DNA from: Flavobacteriales bacterium
GTDB lineage: Bacteria; Bacteroidota; Bacteroidia; Flavobacteriales; Flavobacteriaceae
Length of the DNA: 59,379 nucleotides
NCBI GenBank assembly: GCA_004213995.1
Contig: SGZJ01000006.1
Location: forward strand, 1-59,379
Direction: 5' to 3'
Shown here: positions 16,712 to 25,790 of the stretch, in pieces
How positions within the stretch are numbered: position 1 is the stretch's first letter
How the letters are laid out: each line of letters starts with the position of its first letter
Translations under genes and position numbers: made by a program
Notes under the pieces: model-generated
What the model saw: the letters and a program-made list of their open reading frames with translations, nothing else
What the model was told of the DNA's origin: nothing
Database searches by the model: none

Positions 16712-19657
16712 ATGCAAAAAAGAATTTCTATACTCCTACTATTATTCACATTCAATTCCGTTTTTTCTCAAGATTATTTCCCTACAAATGATGGCATTAG
16801 TTTTAACAATTCTAATTATACATTATTTACAAATGCTAAAATTCATTCTAGTCACAAAAATATAATTGATGAAGGATCTATGCTAATTAAAGACGGTAAG
16901 ATAATCGCTGTTGGCAAAACAGTAGATATTCCTGAAAATTCAATAATAATAAACCTTGAAGGAAAGTCAATATACCCTTCATTTATTGACATATACTCTA
17001 AATTTGGGATTAAATCACCTGATCGTAATTCTAGTGGAAGAAGATCACCTCAATATAATAATACAAGAAATGGTTATTATTGGAATGATCATATAAGACC
17101 AGAACAAAATGCTATTGACTTTTTTAAATATGATGAAAAATCAGCTAATGAGTTAATAAAAAATGGTTTTGGAGCTGTTAACACCCATTTGAGTGATGGA
17201 ATAATTAGAGGGAAAGGTGCTTTAATAGCATTAACTAATAATGGTGATTCTAATAGTATAATTGATATTAATTCAACTCAATATTTATCGCTATCAAAAA
17301 GCGTGACCTCTAGTCAATCTTATCCATCATCCATAATGGGTGCTTTTGCCCTAATTAAACAAGTATACTATGATGCAGACTGGTATTCTAAAGGTCTTTC
17401 TAAAACCAATGACAAATCCTTAGAAGCATTGAACAGAAATAAAAATTTAATACAAATTTTTGAAGCTAAAAGTAAAATTAATTCATTGCGAATTGATAAA
17501 ATAGGAGATGAATTTAATATTCAGTATGTCCTATTGGGTGGTGGGGATGAGTTTGAACGAATTGAAGAAATAAAAGCTACAAATGCTAGTTATATCTTAC
17601 CTATCAACTTTCCAGATGCATATGATATTGAAGATGTATATTCTGCAAACATATTACAACTTTCTGATATGAGAGAATGGAATCAAAGACCTTCAAATTT
17701 AAGTCAATTTGAAGAAAATGGAATACAGTTTGCAATAACAATGGATGGTTTAAAATCTCCAAACAATTTAAAAACTAATATAAAAAAAGCTATTGATAAT
17801 GGCTTAAGTAAATCAAAAGCATTAGAAGCATTAACAAGTGCCCCCGCTAAAATAATTGGAAGGGATGATGTATTGGGATATCTTAAAAAAGGTTATATAG
17901 CGAATTTTCTAATAACATCTGGAGAAATATTTGATTCTAAAACTATAATTCATGAAAATTGGGTAAAAGGAAATAGAAATATTATAAAATCAATGAATGT
18001 TAAAGATATTCGTGGAAAATATAATTTAACTATTAATGAAAAAAGTGCCATTTTAAATATTAATGGTGAAATTGACAAACCAAAAGCTAAGTTAAATGAC
18101 TCAACTTTATCTGTTAAAAAACTAACCTACAAAAAGGATTGGATTAATATGACCATTAATGATGAATCAAATTTGATTAGACTAAGCTTAAGGTCAAATT
18201 TAGAAAACAATGATTTGGAAGGTAAAATTTATTATTCAAATGGAATTGTTAATAACATTTCTGCACAGTTTTTTGAAAACCAAGAATCTAAATCTAGAGA
18301 ACCAAACACTAGAAATAATAAAGAAAAAAATATTCTTCCTGTTAAGTACCCTAATATGGCCTATGGATTTAATGAACCCCAAAAAAGTGAAGATATTTTA
18401 ATTAAAAATGCTACGATTTGGACAAATGAAAATCAAGGTATTTTAAAAAATACAGATGTACTAATAACAAAAGGAAAAATATCTAAAATTGGAAATAACT
18501 TAAAACATAAAAGCGCGCTAGTAATTGATGGTACAGGAAAACATCTAACATCAGGCATAATTGATGAACATTCTCATATTGCAGCCTCAAGTATAAATGA
18601 AGGTGGTCACAATTCCTCCGCAGAGGTAACTATTGAAGAAGTTATAGACCCAGAAGATATAAATATATATAGAAACTTAGCTGGTGGAGTTACTACTATT
18701 CAGATTTTACATGGATCTGCTAATCCAATTGGAGGTAGGTCTGCGATTATTAAACTTAAATGGGGAGAAAGTGCAAATAATTTAATTTTTAAAAATTCAC
18801 CAAAATTTATAAAGTTTGCATTGGGTGAAAATGTAAAGCAGTCAAATTGGCAAAGTTATAATAGGTTCCCTCAATCAAGAATGGGAGTTGAACAGCTTTT
18901 TATTGATTATTTTAATAGAGCTAAAGAGTATGATAAAATAAAAAAATCTGGTCAAGAATATAGAAAAGATTTAGAATTAGAAGTCTTATCAGAAATACTT
19001 AATAAAGAAATGTTTATTAGTTGTCATTCTTATGTCCAAAGTGAAATCAATATGTTGATGAAAGTAGCGGAAAAGTTTGATTTTAATATAAATACTTTTA
19101 CTCATATACTTGAGGGTTATAAGGTAGCTGATAAAATGAAGAATCACGGAGTTGGAGCATCAACATTTAGTGATTGGTGGGCTTACAAATTTGAAGTAAA
19201 TGATGCAATTCCTTACAACGCAGCAATATTACACAATGTTGGGGTTACTACAGCAATTAATAGTGATGATGCAGAAATGTCTAGAAGGCTAAATCAAGAA
19301 GCCGCAAAAACTATTAAATATGGTGGTATGAATGAAGAAGATGCTTGGAAAACAATAACACTAAATCCTGCAAAACTTTTAAGAATAGATGATAAAGTTG
19401 GTAGTATCAAGATTGGAAAGGATGCTGATGTTGTTCTTTGGAATCAAAATCCTCTTTCAGTTTATGCTATAGCTGAAAAAACTATAATTGATGGTGCTAT
19501 TTATTTCGACAAGGAGAGAGACAATATGCTTAGAAAAGAGATTAAACAAGAGAGAACTTTACTTATAAATATGATGATGGAAGAAAAAAATAAGGGTGGT
19601 AAAACCCAAGCTGTAAAAAGAAAAGTTAAAACATTATTAACCTGTGAATCAATTTAA
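16712..19657 (+). CDS. Secreted amidohydrolase family protein with two modules
   Basis: A 981-residue exported protein; the signal peptide ends about residue 19 (SVFSQ). Two amidohydrolase-like modules follow. The N-terminal one (about 35-435) has the framing strands and a closing SAPAKIIGRDDVLGYLKKG, but FIDIYSKFG stands where the HxH metal motif belongs. The C-terminal module (about 565-950) has the motif intact as IIDEHSHIA, with further ligands in ISCHSYVQ, FTHILEGYK and INSDDAEMS, and closes with NPAKLLRIDDKVGSIKIGKDADVVLW. It therefore looks like one active metal site plus one inactive module. Substrate unknown; imidazolonepropionase/prolidase-type chemistry on cyclic amides or peptides is possible. 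Followed one base later by a shorter paralogue. Confidence 0.88.
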   Translation: MQKRISILLLLFTFNSVFSQDYFPTNDGISFNNSNYTLFTNAKIHSSHKNIIDEGSMLIKDGKIIAVGKTVDIPENSIIINLEGKSIYPSFIDIYSKFGIKSPDRNSSGRRSPQYNNTRNGYYWNDHIRPEQNAIDFFKYDEKSANELIKNGFGAVNTHLSDGIIRGKGALIALTNNGDSNSIIDINSTQYLSLSKSVTSSQSYPSSIMGAFALIKQVYYDADWYSKGLSKTNDKSLEALNRNKNLIQIFEAKSKINSLRIDKIGDEFNIQYVLLGGGDEFERIEEIKATNASYILPINFPDAYDIEDVYSANILQLSDMREWNQRPSNLSQFEENGIQFAITMDGLKSPNNLKTNIKKAIDNGLSKSKALEALTSAPAKIIGRDDVLGYLKKGYIANFLITSGEIFDSKTIIHENWVKGNRNIIKSMNVKDIRGKYNLTINEKSAILNINGEIDKPKAKLNDSTLSVKKLTYKKDWINMTINDESNLIRLSLRSNLENNDLEGKIYYSNGIVNNISAQFFENQESKSREPNTRNNKEKNILPVKYPNMAYGFNEPQKSEDILIKNATIWTNENQGILKNTDVLITKGKISKIGNNLKHKSALVIDGTGKHLTSGIIDEHSHIAASSINEGGHNSSAEVTIEEVIDPEDINIYRNLAGGVTTIQILHGSANPIGGRSAIIKLKWGESANNLIFKNSPKFIKFALGENVKQSNWQSYNRFPQSRMGVEQLFIDYFNRAKEYDKIKKSGQEYRKDLELEVLSEILNKEMFISCHSYVQSEINMLMKVAEKFDFNINTFTHILEGYKVADKMKNHGVGASTFSDWWAYKFEVNDAIPYNAAILHNVGVTTAINSDDAEMSRRLNQEAAKTIKYGGMNEEDAWKTITLNPAKLLRIDDKVGSIKIGKDADVVLWNQNPLSVYAIAEKTIIDGAIYFDKERDNMLRKEIKQERTLLINMMMEEKNKGGKTQAVKRKVKTLLTCESI

Positions 19658-19658
19658 G

Positions 19659-20960
19659 ATGAAAAAAACATTAAGTGTATTAATTTTATTAATTTTTATA
19701 TCCAGTGATACAATAGCACAACAAACTCCAGGAAGTGTTCAAAAAGAAGCGATTACACTACTAGGTGGAACAGCACATATTGGAAATGGCAAGATTATTA
19801 AAAATAGTGTAATTGTATTAGAAAATGGAGTAATTAAAGCATGTGTTGATGCTACTAGTTCTAAAATCCCTTACAAGGGTAATATCATAAATATAGAAGG
19901 ACAACATGTTTATCCAGGTTTTATTGCTGCAAACACTTCTTTAGGATTAGTTGAAGTTGATGCAGTAAGAGCAAGTGATGATCAAAGAGAAATTGGAAAC
20001 AACAACCCAAACATTAATAGTTTAATAGCTTATAATGCTGAATCAAAAGTTGTTGAATCCATGAGACCTAATGGAGTTTTAATTGCTCAAATATCTCCTC
20101 AAGGAGGGAGAATTTCTGGAACTTCTTCAATCGTTCAGCTTGATGCTTGGAACTGGGAAGACGCAGTGATAAAGACTAATGATGGTATTCATTTAAATTG
20201 GCCAAATAGCTTTTCTAGAGGGAGATGGTGGCTTGGTGAATCACGAGGTTACAAGCAAAATCCAAAATACAACTCTGATATAGAAAAATTATCAGATTAT
20301 TTTAAAGAATCTGTAGCCTACTTGAGTAGTAATAAAGAAACTATAAACTTAGCTTATGAATCAATGAATGGATTGTTTGATGATAGTCAAACATTATTTA
20401 TACATGTTGATGATGAAAAAGGGATTGTAGATGCAGTTAATTTTTCTAAAAATTTTAATATAAAAAATACTGTTATAATTGGTGGTTATCAAGCTCACTT
20501 AGTTTCAGATTTTTTGGTAAAAAACAATATACCTGTTTTGATACAACACACTCATAGTTTACCAAATTTTGAAGACGAAGATTATAATTACACCTATATA
20601 AATCCTAAAAAATTAATTGATGCTGGTGTACTAGTTGGGATTCATACTGGTTCAGCTTCAAACTTTCAAACAAGAAATTTACCTTTTTATGCTGGACAAG
20701 TAGCAGCTCAAGGAGTAGATAAAGAAATTGCATTACAATTAATAACATCCAATACAGCAAAAATATTAAGAATTGATAAAACTCTTGGAACATTAGAAGC
20801 TGGAAAAAATGCTACATTATTTGTTAGTAAAGGAGATGCTTTAGATATGAAATCAAATCAACTAACTAGTGCATACATTTCTGGAAGAAAAGTAAGTCTA
20901 GAAACCCACCAAACAGAACTTTGGAAACGATATTCAGAAAAATATAAGTTATCAAACTAA
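19659..20960 (+). CDS. Secreted amidohydrolase-like protein, probable pseudoenzyme
   Basis: A 433-residue exported protein. The start is set at ATG 19659 because MKKTLSVLILLIFISSDTIAQ is a clear signal peptide; the in-frame upstream start at 19644 lies inside the preceding gene. The fold is amidohydrolase-like (NIEGQHVYPGFIAANTSLG near 70-90 and the closing LITSNTAKILRIDKTLGTLE near 365-385), yet the HxH position reads AANTSLG and other metal ligands are not evident. It resembles the N-terminal module of the larger neighbour and may pair with it. One base separates the two genes and three bases separate it from the methyltransferase gene, indicating one operon. Confidence 0.85.
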   Translation: MKKTLSVLILLIFISSDTIAQQTPGSVQKEAITLLGGTAHIGNGKIIKNSVIVLENGVIKACVDATSSKIPYKGNIINIEGQHVYPGFIAANTSLGLVEVDAVRASDDQREIGNNNPNINSLIAYNAESKVVESMRPNGVLIAQISPQGGRISGTSSIVQLDAWNWEDAVIKTNDGIHLNWPNSFSRGRWWLGESRGYKQNPKYNSDIEKLSDYFKESVAYLSSNKETINLAYESMNGLFDDSQTLFIHVDDEKGIVDAVNFSKNFNIKNTVIIGGYQAHLVSDFLVKNNIPVLIQHTHSLPNFEDEDYNYTYINPKKLIDAGVLVGIHTGSASNFQTRNLPFYAGQVAAQGVDKEIALQLITSNTAKILRIDKTLGTLEAGKNATLFVSKGDALDMKSNQLTSAYISGRKVSLETHQTELWKRYSEKYKLSN

Positions 20961-20963
20961 TAG

Positions 20964-21761
20964 ATGAATAAAAAACTTACAAGTGTTAACAACAAAGAAG
21001 TAAAAGCCTTATATCAGCTTACCTTAAAATCAAAACATAGAAAAATATCAAATACTTTTTTAATTGAGGGTTTAAGAGAAATTAAACTTGCTATGAAAAA
21101 TGATTGGCAAATTATACAACTCCTTTTTTGTCCAAAAATAATTAGTGAAGAAGATTTAAATAAATCATTCAAAAATAAAGTTAAAAAAACTGAAGTTTCT
21201 ATTGAAGTTTATAAAAAAATTGCTTACAGAAATTCAACAGAGGGAGTAATAGCTATTACAAGTTGTAAAGATCACGATTTAAAAAACATAAAATTCAAAT
21301 CTAATAACCCTTTAATCATTGTAATAGAAGCCCCTGAAAAACCTGGCAATATTGGAGCAATATTAAGAACTGCTGATGCTGCAAATATTGATGCAGTAAT
21401 TATTGCGAATCCAAAAACAGATATTTACAATCCAAATATAATTAGATCTAGTGTTGGCTCTATTTTTACCAATAATATATATGTGGGAAATACAACAGAG
21501 ATAATCTCACTATTGAATAATAAAAATATTAAAATATATGCTAGCTCTCTTCAAGCAGATGAATTATATCACAATCAAAATTACTGTGAATCTTGTGCTT
21601 TGATATTAGGAACTGAAGACAAAGGAATTTCTAAAGATTGGTCACAAAATTCATATAAAAATGTAAAAATACCTATGCTAGGGGTAGTAGACTCATTAAA
21701 CTTATCTAATGCAGCAGCAATATTAATTTTTGAGGCCATACGCCAAAGAAACTTCAAATAA
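20964..21761 (+). CDS. TrmH/SpoU family RNA 2'-O-methyltransferase
   Basis: A 265-residue SPOUT methyltransferase. It has an N-terminal substrate-binding domain (about 1-105, starting with the VKALYQLTLKSKHRK that is typical of rRNA-modifying members) and the trefoil-knot catalytic domain with motif 1 EAPEKPGNIGAILRTADA (about 116-133), motif 2 LILGTEDKGIS (about 212-222) and motif 3 IPMLGVVDSLNLSNAAAILIF (about 232-252). It transfers methyl from S-adenosylmethionine to a ribose 2'-OH of rRNA or tRNA; the exact nucleotide cannot be read from sequence. It starts three bases after the amidohydrolase-like gene. Confidence 0.92.
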   Translation: MNKKLTSVNNKEVKALYQLTLKSKHRKISNTFLIEGLREIKLAMKNDWQIIQLLFCPKIISEEDLNKSFKNKVKKTEVSIEVYKKIAYRNSTEGVIAITSCKDHDLKNIKFKSNNPLIIVIEAPEKPGNIGAILRTADAANIDAVIIANPKTDIYNPNIIRSSVGSIFTNNIYVGNTTEIISLLNNKNIKIYASSLQADELYHNQNYCESCALILGTEDKGISKDWSQNSYKNVKIPMLGVVDSLNLSNAAAILIFEAIRQRNFK

Positions 21762-21815
21762 AAATATTTATAATACTATTGTCTAATAGAATTGTTTGTG
21801 GTATTTTTAATACAT

Positions 21816-24023
21816 ATGTCACTATCTGAAGTAGAAATAGAAAATAATGCAATAGCCAAAGAATATAAAGAGCTTCTTAAAATTAGTTATCAAACTCTTT
21901 CAGCTGCAGATAAAAAACTCATTAGAAAAGCTTTTGATCTTGCTGTTGAAGCTCATAATGGTCAACGAAGAAGATCTGGAGAAGCATATGTCTTTCATCC
22001 CATTGCTGTTGCCAAGATAGTCTCATCTGAAATTGGACTTGATGCGACATCAATTGCTGCTGCATTAATTCATGACGTGGTTGAAGATAATGAAAATTAT
22101 TCCATAAATGACATAGAGCAAATGTTTGGCAAGGTGGTTGCTAAAATTGTTCATGGACTGACTAAAATATCCAAACTTAGTAAAAGTTCTGATGTTTCAT
22201 TACAAGCTGAAAATTTTAAAAAGATGGTATTAACTCTAAATGATGACATTAGAGTTATTATAATTAAAATTGCAGATAGGTTACATAATATGCAAACTAT
22301 GTATTCTATGAAACCAGATAAACAAATTAAGATTGCTTCTGAAACACTTTATATTTATGCTCCACTAGCGCACAGAATAGGGTTATATAATATAAAAAGT
22401 GAATTAGAAGATTTAGGATTAAAATATCTAGAGCCAGATGTTTATAACGATATCTCTAGCAGATTAATTGAAAGTAAAGAAGAACAAGATCATTACATAG
22501 AAGAAATTAATAAAACCTTAAGTGGAAAATTAAATTCTGAAAAATTAAAATACCAAATTAAAGGAAGACCAAAATCAATTTATTCTATTAGAAATAAAAT
22601 GATAAAAAAGGGAGTTTCATTTGATGAAGTATATGATAGGTTTGCAGTAAGGATTATTTATAAGTCAAGTTTAAAAAATGAAAAATTTTTAGCTTGGAAA
22701 ATTTACTCAATTGTAACTGATTTTTTTACTCCTAATCCAATAAGACTAAGAGATTGGATTTCATCACCAAGATCAACAGGTTATGAGGCTCTTCACATAA
22801 CTGTTGTTGGCCCTAAGAATAGATGGGTTGAAGTTCAAATAAGAAGTGAAAGGATGAATGAAATTGCAGAAAAAGGATATGCTGCACATTACAAGTATAA
22901 ACAAGAAGGAGATAATGAGGGTAGTTTAGACCTTTGGTTAAATAAAATTCAAGACACTTTAATTAACAATAATAACAATGCTGTAGATTTTGTAGAGGAA
23001 TTTAAACTTAATTTATATTCAGAAGAAATATTTGTATTTACACCAATTGGTGAGTTGAAATCATTACCTAAAAATGCAACATCATTAGACTTTGCTTTTA
23101 GCATTCATACAGAAATTGGTCTTAAAACTAGAGGTGTTAAAGTAAATGGAAAATTGGTTCCATTAAATTATAAATTACAAAGTGGAGACAGAGTAGAGAT
23201 TTTAACGTCTGAGAAAACTAAACCGAATGCAAACTGGCTTGATTATGCTAACACCGCAAGAGCAAAAAACAAAATAAAATCGTCTCTAAACGAGGAAAAG
23301 AAAAAATTAGCTGAAGAAGGAAAAGAAATTCTAAGAAGAAAACTTAAACAACTTAAAATTAGTCTGAACGATAGTTCAATAAATGAACTTGTTAGGTTTT
23401 TTAAATTAAAAACTAGTTTAGATTTATTTTATCGTGTTGGTATTAATACAATAGATAATCCAATGCTAAAGAAATATGCTAGCTCTAGGAGTAATGTATT
23501 AATGAGTTTCTTGAAAAATAGGATAAGAAGAAAACCCAAGGAATTTGATTTAAATAAACAAGAAATTACTCAGAAGTATGATATGCTCGTTTTTGGAAGT
23601 GACGAGGAAAAGCTTGAATACAAGCTATCACAATGTTGTAATCCAATTCAAGGAGATGGAGTATTTGGATTTTTAACAATTAATGACGGAATTAAAGTGC
23701 ACAAATTTAATTGTCCTAATGCATTAAGCTTACAGTCAAATTATGCATACAGAATAATAAATGCAAAATGGATAGACTCTTCACAACAAGATTTTACCGT
23801 AATTATTAACATAAGTGGTATAGACACATTTGGACTAGCTAATAATATTACAAAGGTTATTTCAGATAACATGAATGTAAATATGAAAAAGCTTAATTTT
23901 CAAACAAATAGCGGTGTTTTTAGTGGAAGTATTACAATGTTAGTTAAGAGTAATAATTATGCTATGAAAGTTATGGAAAAAATAAAAAAACTTAATGGTG
24001 TAGAGAAGGTTAAAAGAATATAA
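21816..24023 (+). CDS. Bifunctional (p)ppGpp synthetase/hydrolase, RelA/SpoT family
   Basis: Long Rel-type enzyme that makes and degrades the stringent-response alarmone. The start at ATG 21816 (MSLSEVEIEN) is preferred over the TTG at 21792, which adds an unconserved hydrophobic leader. About 735 residues: HD hydrolase (AALIHDVVEDNENYS, KIADRLHNMQT), synthetase (KGRPKSIYSIRNKM, SPRSTGYEALHITV), TGS domain (IFVFTPIGELKSLPKNATSL) and a C-terminal zinc-finger-like and ACT part (LSQCCNPIQGDGVFGF). Hydrolase and synthetase motifs are both present, so it is predicted bifunctional. It is followed 18 bases later by a Fur-type regulator and then purA. Confidence 0.96.
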   Translation: MSLSEVEIENNAIAKEYKELLKISYQTLSAADKKLIRKAFDLAVEAHNGQRRRSGEAYVFHPIAVAKIVSSEIGLDATSIAAALIHDVVEDNENYSINDIEQMFGKVVAKIVHGLTKISKLSKSSDVSLQAENFKKMVLTLNDDIRVIIIKIADRLHNMQTMYSMKPDKQIKIASETLYIYAPLAHRIGLYNIKSELEDLGLKYLEPDVYNDISSRLIESKEEQDHYIEEINKTLSGKLNSEKLKYQIKGRPKSIYSIRNKMIKKGVSFDEVYDRFAVRIIYKSSLKNEKFLAWKIYSIVTDFFTPNPIRLRDWISSPRSTGYEALHITVVGPKNRWVEVQIRSERMNEIAEKGYAAHYKYKQEGDNEGSLDLWLNKIQDTLINNNNNAVDFVEEFKLNLYSEEIFVFTPIGELKSLPKNATSLDFAFSIHTEIGLKTRGVKVNGKLVPLNYKLQSGDRVEILTSEKTKPNANWLDYANTARAKNKIKSSLNEEKKKLAEEGKEILRRKLKQLKISLNDSSINELVRFFKLKTSLDLFYRVGINTIDNPMLKKYASSRSNVLMSFLKNRIRRKPKEFDLNKQEITQKYDMLVFGSDEEKLEYKLSQCCNPIQGDGVFGFLTINDGIKVHKFNCPNALSLQSNYAYRIINAKWIDSSQQDFTVIINISGIDTFGLANNITKVISDNMNVNMKKLNFQTNSGVFSGSITMLVKSNNYAMKVMEKIKKLNGVEKVKRI

Positions 24024-24041
24024 TTTTTATAAATTAGCAAT

Positions 24042-24494
24042 ATGAGTTCAAAGACACATTCAAAGAATCAAGAGATTGTAAAAAACGCATTTACAAATTT
24101 TTTAGAGGATAATGGTCATAGAAAAACTCCTGAAAGATATGCTATTTTACAGGAGATATATAACAGTGATATACATTTTGATATAGAGTCGCTATATATT
24201 AAAATGAAGAATAAAAAATATAGGGTGTCAAGAGCTACACTTTACAATACCATTGAATTATTACTAGACTCTTCTTTAGTTCGAAGACACCAATTTGGAA
24301 ACAATCAAGCTCACTATGAAAAATGTTTTTTTGATAAACAACACGATCATTTAATTATAAGTGATACAGGTGAAGTTATCGAATTCTGTGATCCAAGAAT
24401 TGAGACTATAAAGAAAACAATTGAAGAAGTTTTTGATGTTGAAATTGAAAATCACTCATTGTATTTCTATGGAAAAAAAAATAAAAAAAAATAA
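24042..24494 (+). CDS. Fur family transcriptional repressor
   Basis: A 150-residue metalloregulator. The winged-helix domain covers about 14-84 ([37 protein letters not shown]) and the dimerisation domain about 88-145. Metal-site residues of Fur are kept: HYE at about 91-93, HDH at 101-103, EVIEF at 111-115 and NHSLYFYG. The CxxC that binds structural zinc is missing (ISDTG at 106-110 in its place); the only cysteines are 95 and 116. Iron, zinc or peroxide sensing cannot be decided. It lies between the (p)ppGpp enzyme and purA, with a very short gap to purA. No Fur-box palindrome was recognised nearby. Confidence 0.92.
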   Translation: MSSKTHSKNQEIVKNAFTNFLEDNGHRKTPERYAILQEIYNSDIHFDIESLYIKMKNKKYRVSRATLYNTIELLLDSSLVRRHQFGNNQAHYEKCFFDKQHDHLIISDTGEVIEFCDPRIETIKKTIEEVFDVEIENHSLYFYGKKNKKK

Positions 24495-24500
24495 AAAAAT

Positions 24501-25772
24501 ATGAGTGTCGATTTATTACTAGGTTTACAATGGGGAGATGAAGGTAAAGGTAAAATTGTTGATGTTTTAACCTCTAAATATGATATAATAGCAAGATTTC
24601 AAGGTGGCCCAAATGCTGGACATACACTTGTTTTCAATGGACGTAAACACGTATTGCATACTATACCTTCTGGTATTTTTCATGAAGATAAAATAAATTT
24701 AGTTGGAAATGGAGTTGTAATCGATCCTGTGATATTCAAAAATGAGTTAGATAAACTAAAAGAAGTTGATGTTGATTATAAAAAATCAATGCTTATTTCA
24801 AGAAAAGCGCATTTAATATTACCTACTCACAGAATAATTGATGCTGCAAGTGAAAAAGCCAAAGGCAAAAAGAAGATAGGATCAACCTTAAAAGGAATTG
24901 GCCCAACATACATGGACAAAACAGGAAGAAATGGGATTAGAGTTGGTGATTTAGAGTCTAAAAATTGGTTAATTAAATATAGAAACTTGGCTAATAAACA
25001 TCAAAAGATGGTAAATTTTTATGATGTAGATATTGAATACAATCTTGAAGAGCTTGAAAAGGAATTTTTTAGTGCAATTGAAGTATTAAAAAGTTTAAAC
25101 TTTACTGATTCTGAAGAATATATATTTAATGCCCAAAGAAATAGTAAATCGATTTTAGCTGAAGGAGCTCAAGGATCTTTACTGGATATTGATTTTGGCA
25201 CATATCCTTACGTAACTTCGTCTAACACAACTGCTGCTGGTGCCTGCACAGGCTTGGGAGTAGCTCCAAATGCAATAAAAAAAGTTTATGGAATATTTAA
25301 AGCATATACAACTAGAGTTGGGTCTGGACCATTCCCTACAGAACTCTTTGATAATGATGGAGAGACAATGGGTAGAGTTGGAAAAGAGTTTGGTGCAACA
25401 ACAGGTAGATCTAGAAGATGTGGTTGGTTAGATCTTGTAGCTCTTAAATATGCATGTCAGATCAATGGAGTAACAGAGCTAATGATGATGAAAGCTGACG
25501 TCCTCTCTGGTTTCAAAACTATCAAGGTTTGTACATCTTACATGTATAAAGGAAATGAAATAGAACATTTCCCTTATGATATACAGAATGAGAATGTAGA
25601 GCCAATTTATAAAGAGTTTAGAGGTTGGGATGAAGATCTGACCAAAAAAGAAAGTTTTGAGATTCTACCAAATACATTGAAGGAATATATTAGCTTTATA
25701 GAAAAGGAATTAAATATCCCAATATCTATTGTTTCTGTTGGCCCAGACAGAGAACAAACAATTTTTGTATAA
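24501..25772 (+). CDS. purA: Adenylosuccinate synthetase
   Basis: GTP-dependent enzyme joining IMP and aspartate, the first committed step to AMP. Hallmarks: LQWGDEGKGKIVDVL (about 8-22, P-loop and catalytic Asp), FQGGPNAGHTL (about 33-43), GIGPTYMDKTGR (about 131-142), ILAEGAQGSLLDIDFGTYPY (about 217-236), TTGRSRRCGWLD (about 298-309). Length 423 is normal. It begins six bases after the Fur-type gene and is 18 bases ahead of the OstA-like gene, so probably co-transcribed with the (p)ppGpp enzyme; purA enzymes are known direct targets of ppGpp inhibition. Confidence 0.98.
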   Translation: MSVDLLLGLQWGDEGKGKIVDVLTSKYDIIARFQGGPNAGHTLVFNGRKHVLHTIPSGIFHEDKINLVGNGVVIDPVIFKNELDKLKEVDVDYKKSMLISRKAHLILPTHRIIDAASEKAKGKKKIGSTLKGIGPTYMDKTGRNGIRVGDLESKNWLIKYRNLANKHQKMVNFYDVDIEYNLEELEKEFFSAIEVLKSLNFTDSEEYIFNAQRNSKSILAEGAQGSLLDIDFGTYPYVTSSNTTAAGACTGLGVAPNAIKKVYGIFKAYTTRVGSGPFPTELFDNDGETMGRVGKEFGATTGRSRRCGWLDLVALKYACQINGVTELMMMKADVLSGFKTIKVCTSYMYKGNEIEHFPYDIQNENVEPIYKEFRGWDEDLTKKESFEILPNTLKEYISFIEKELNIPISIVSVGPDREQTIFV

Positions 25773-25790
25773 ATAGATACAATATCAATT

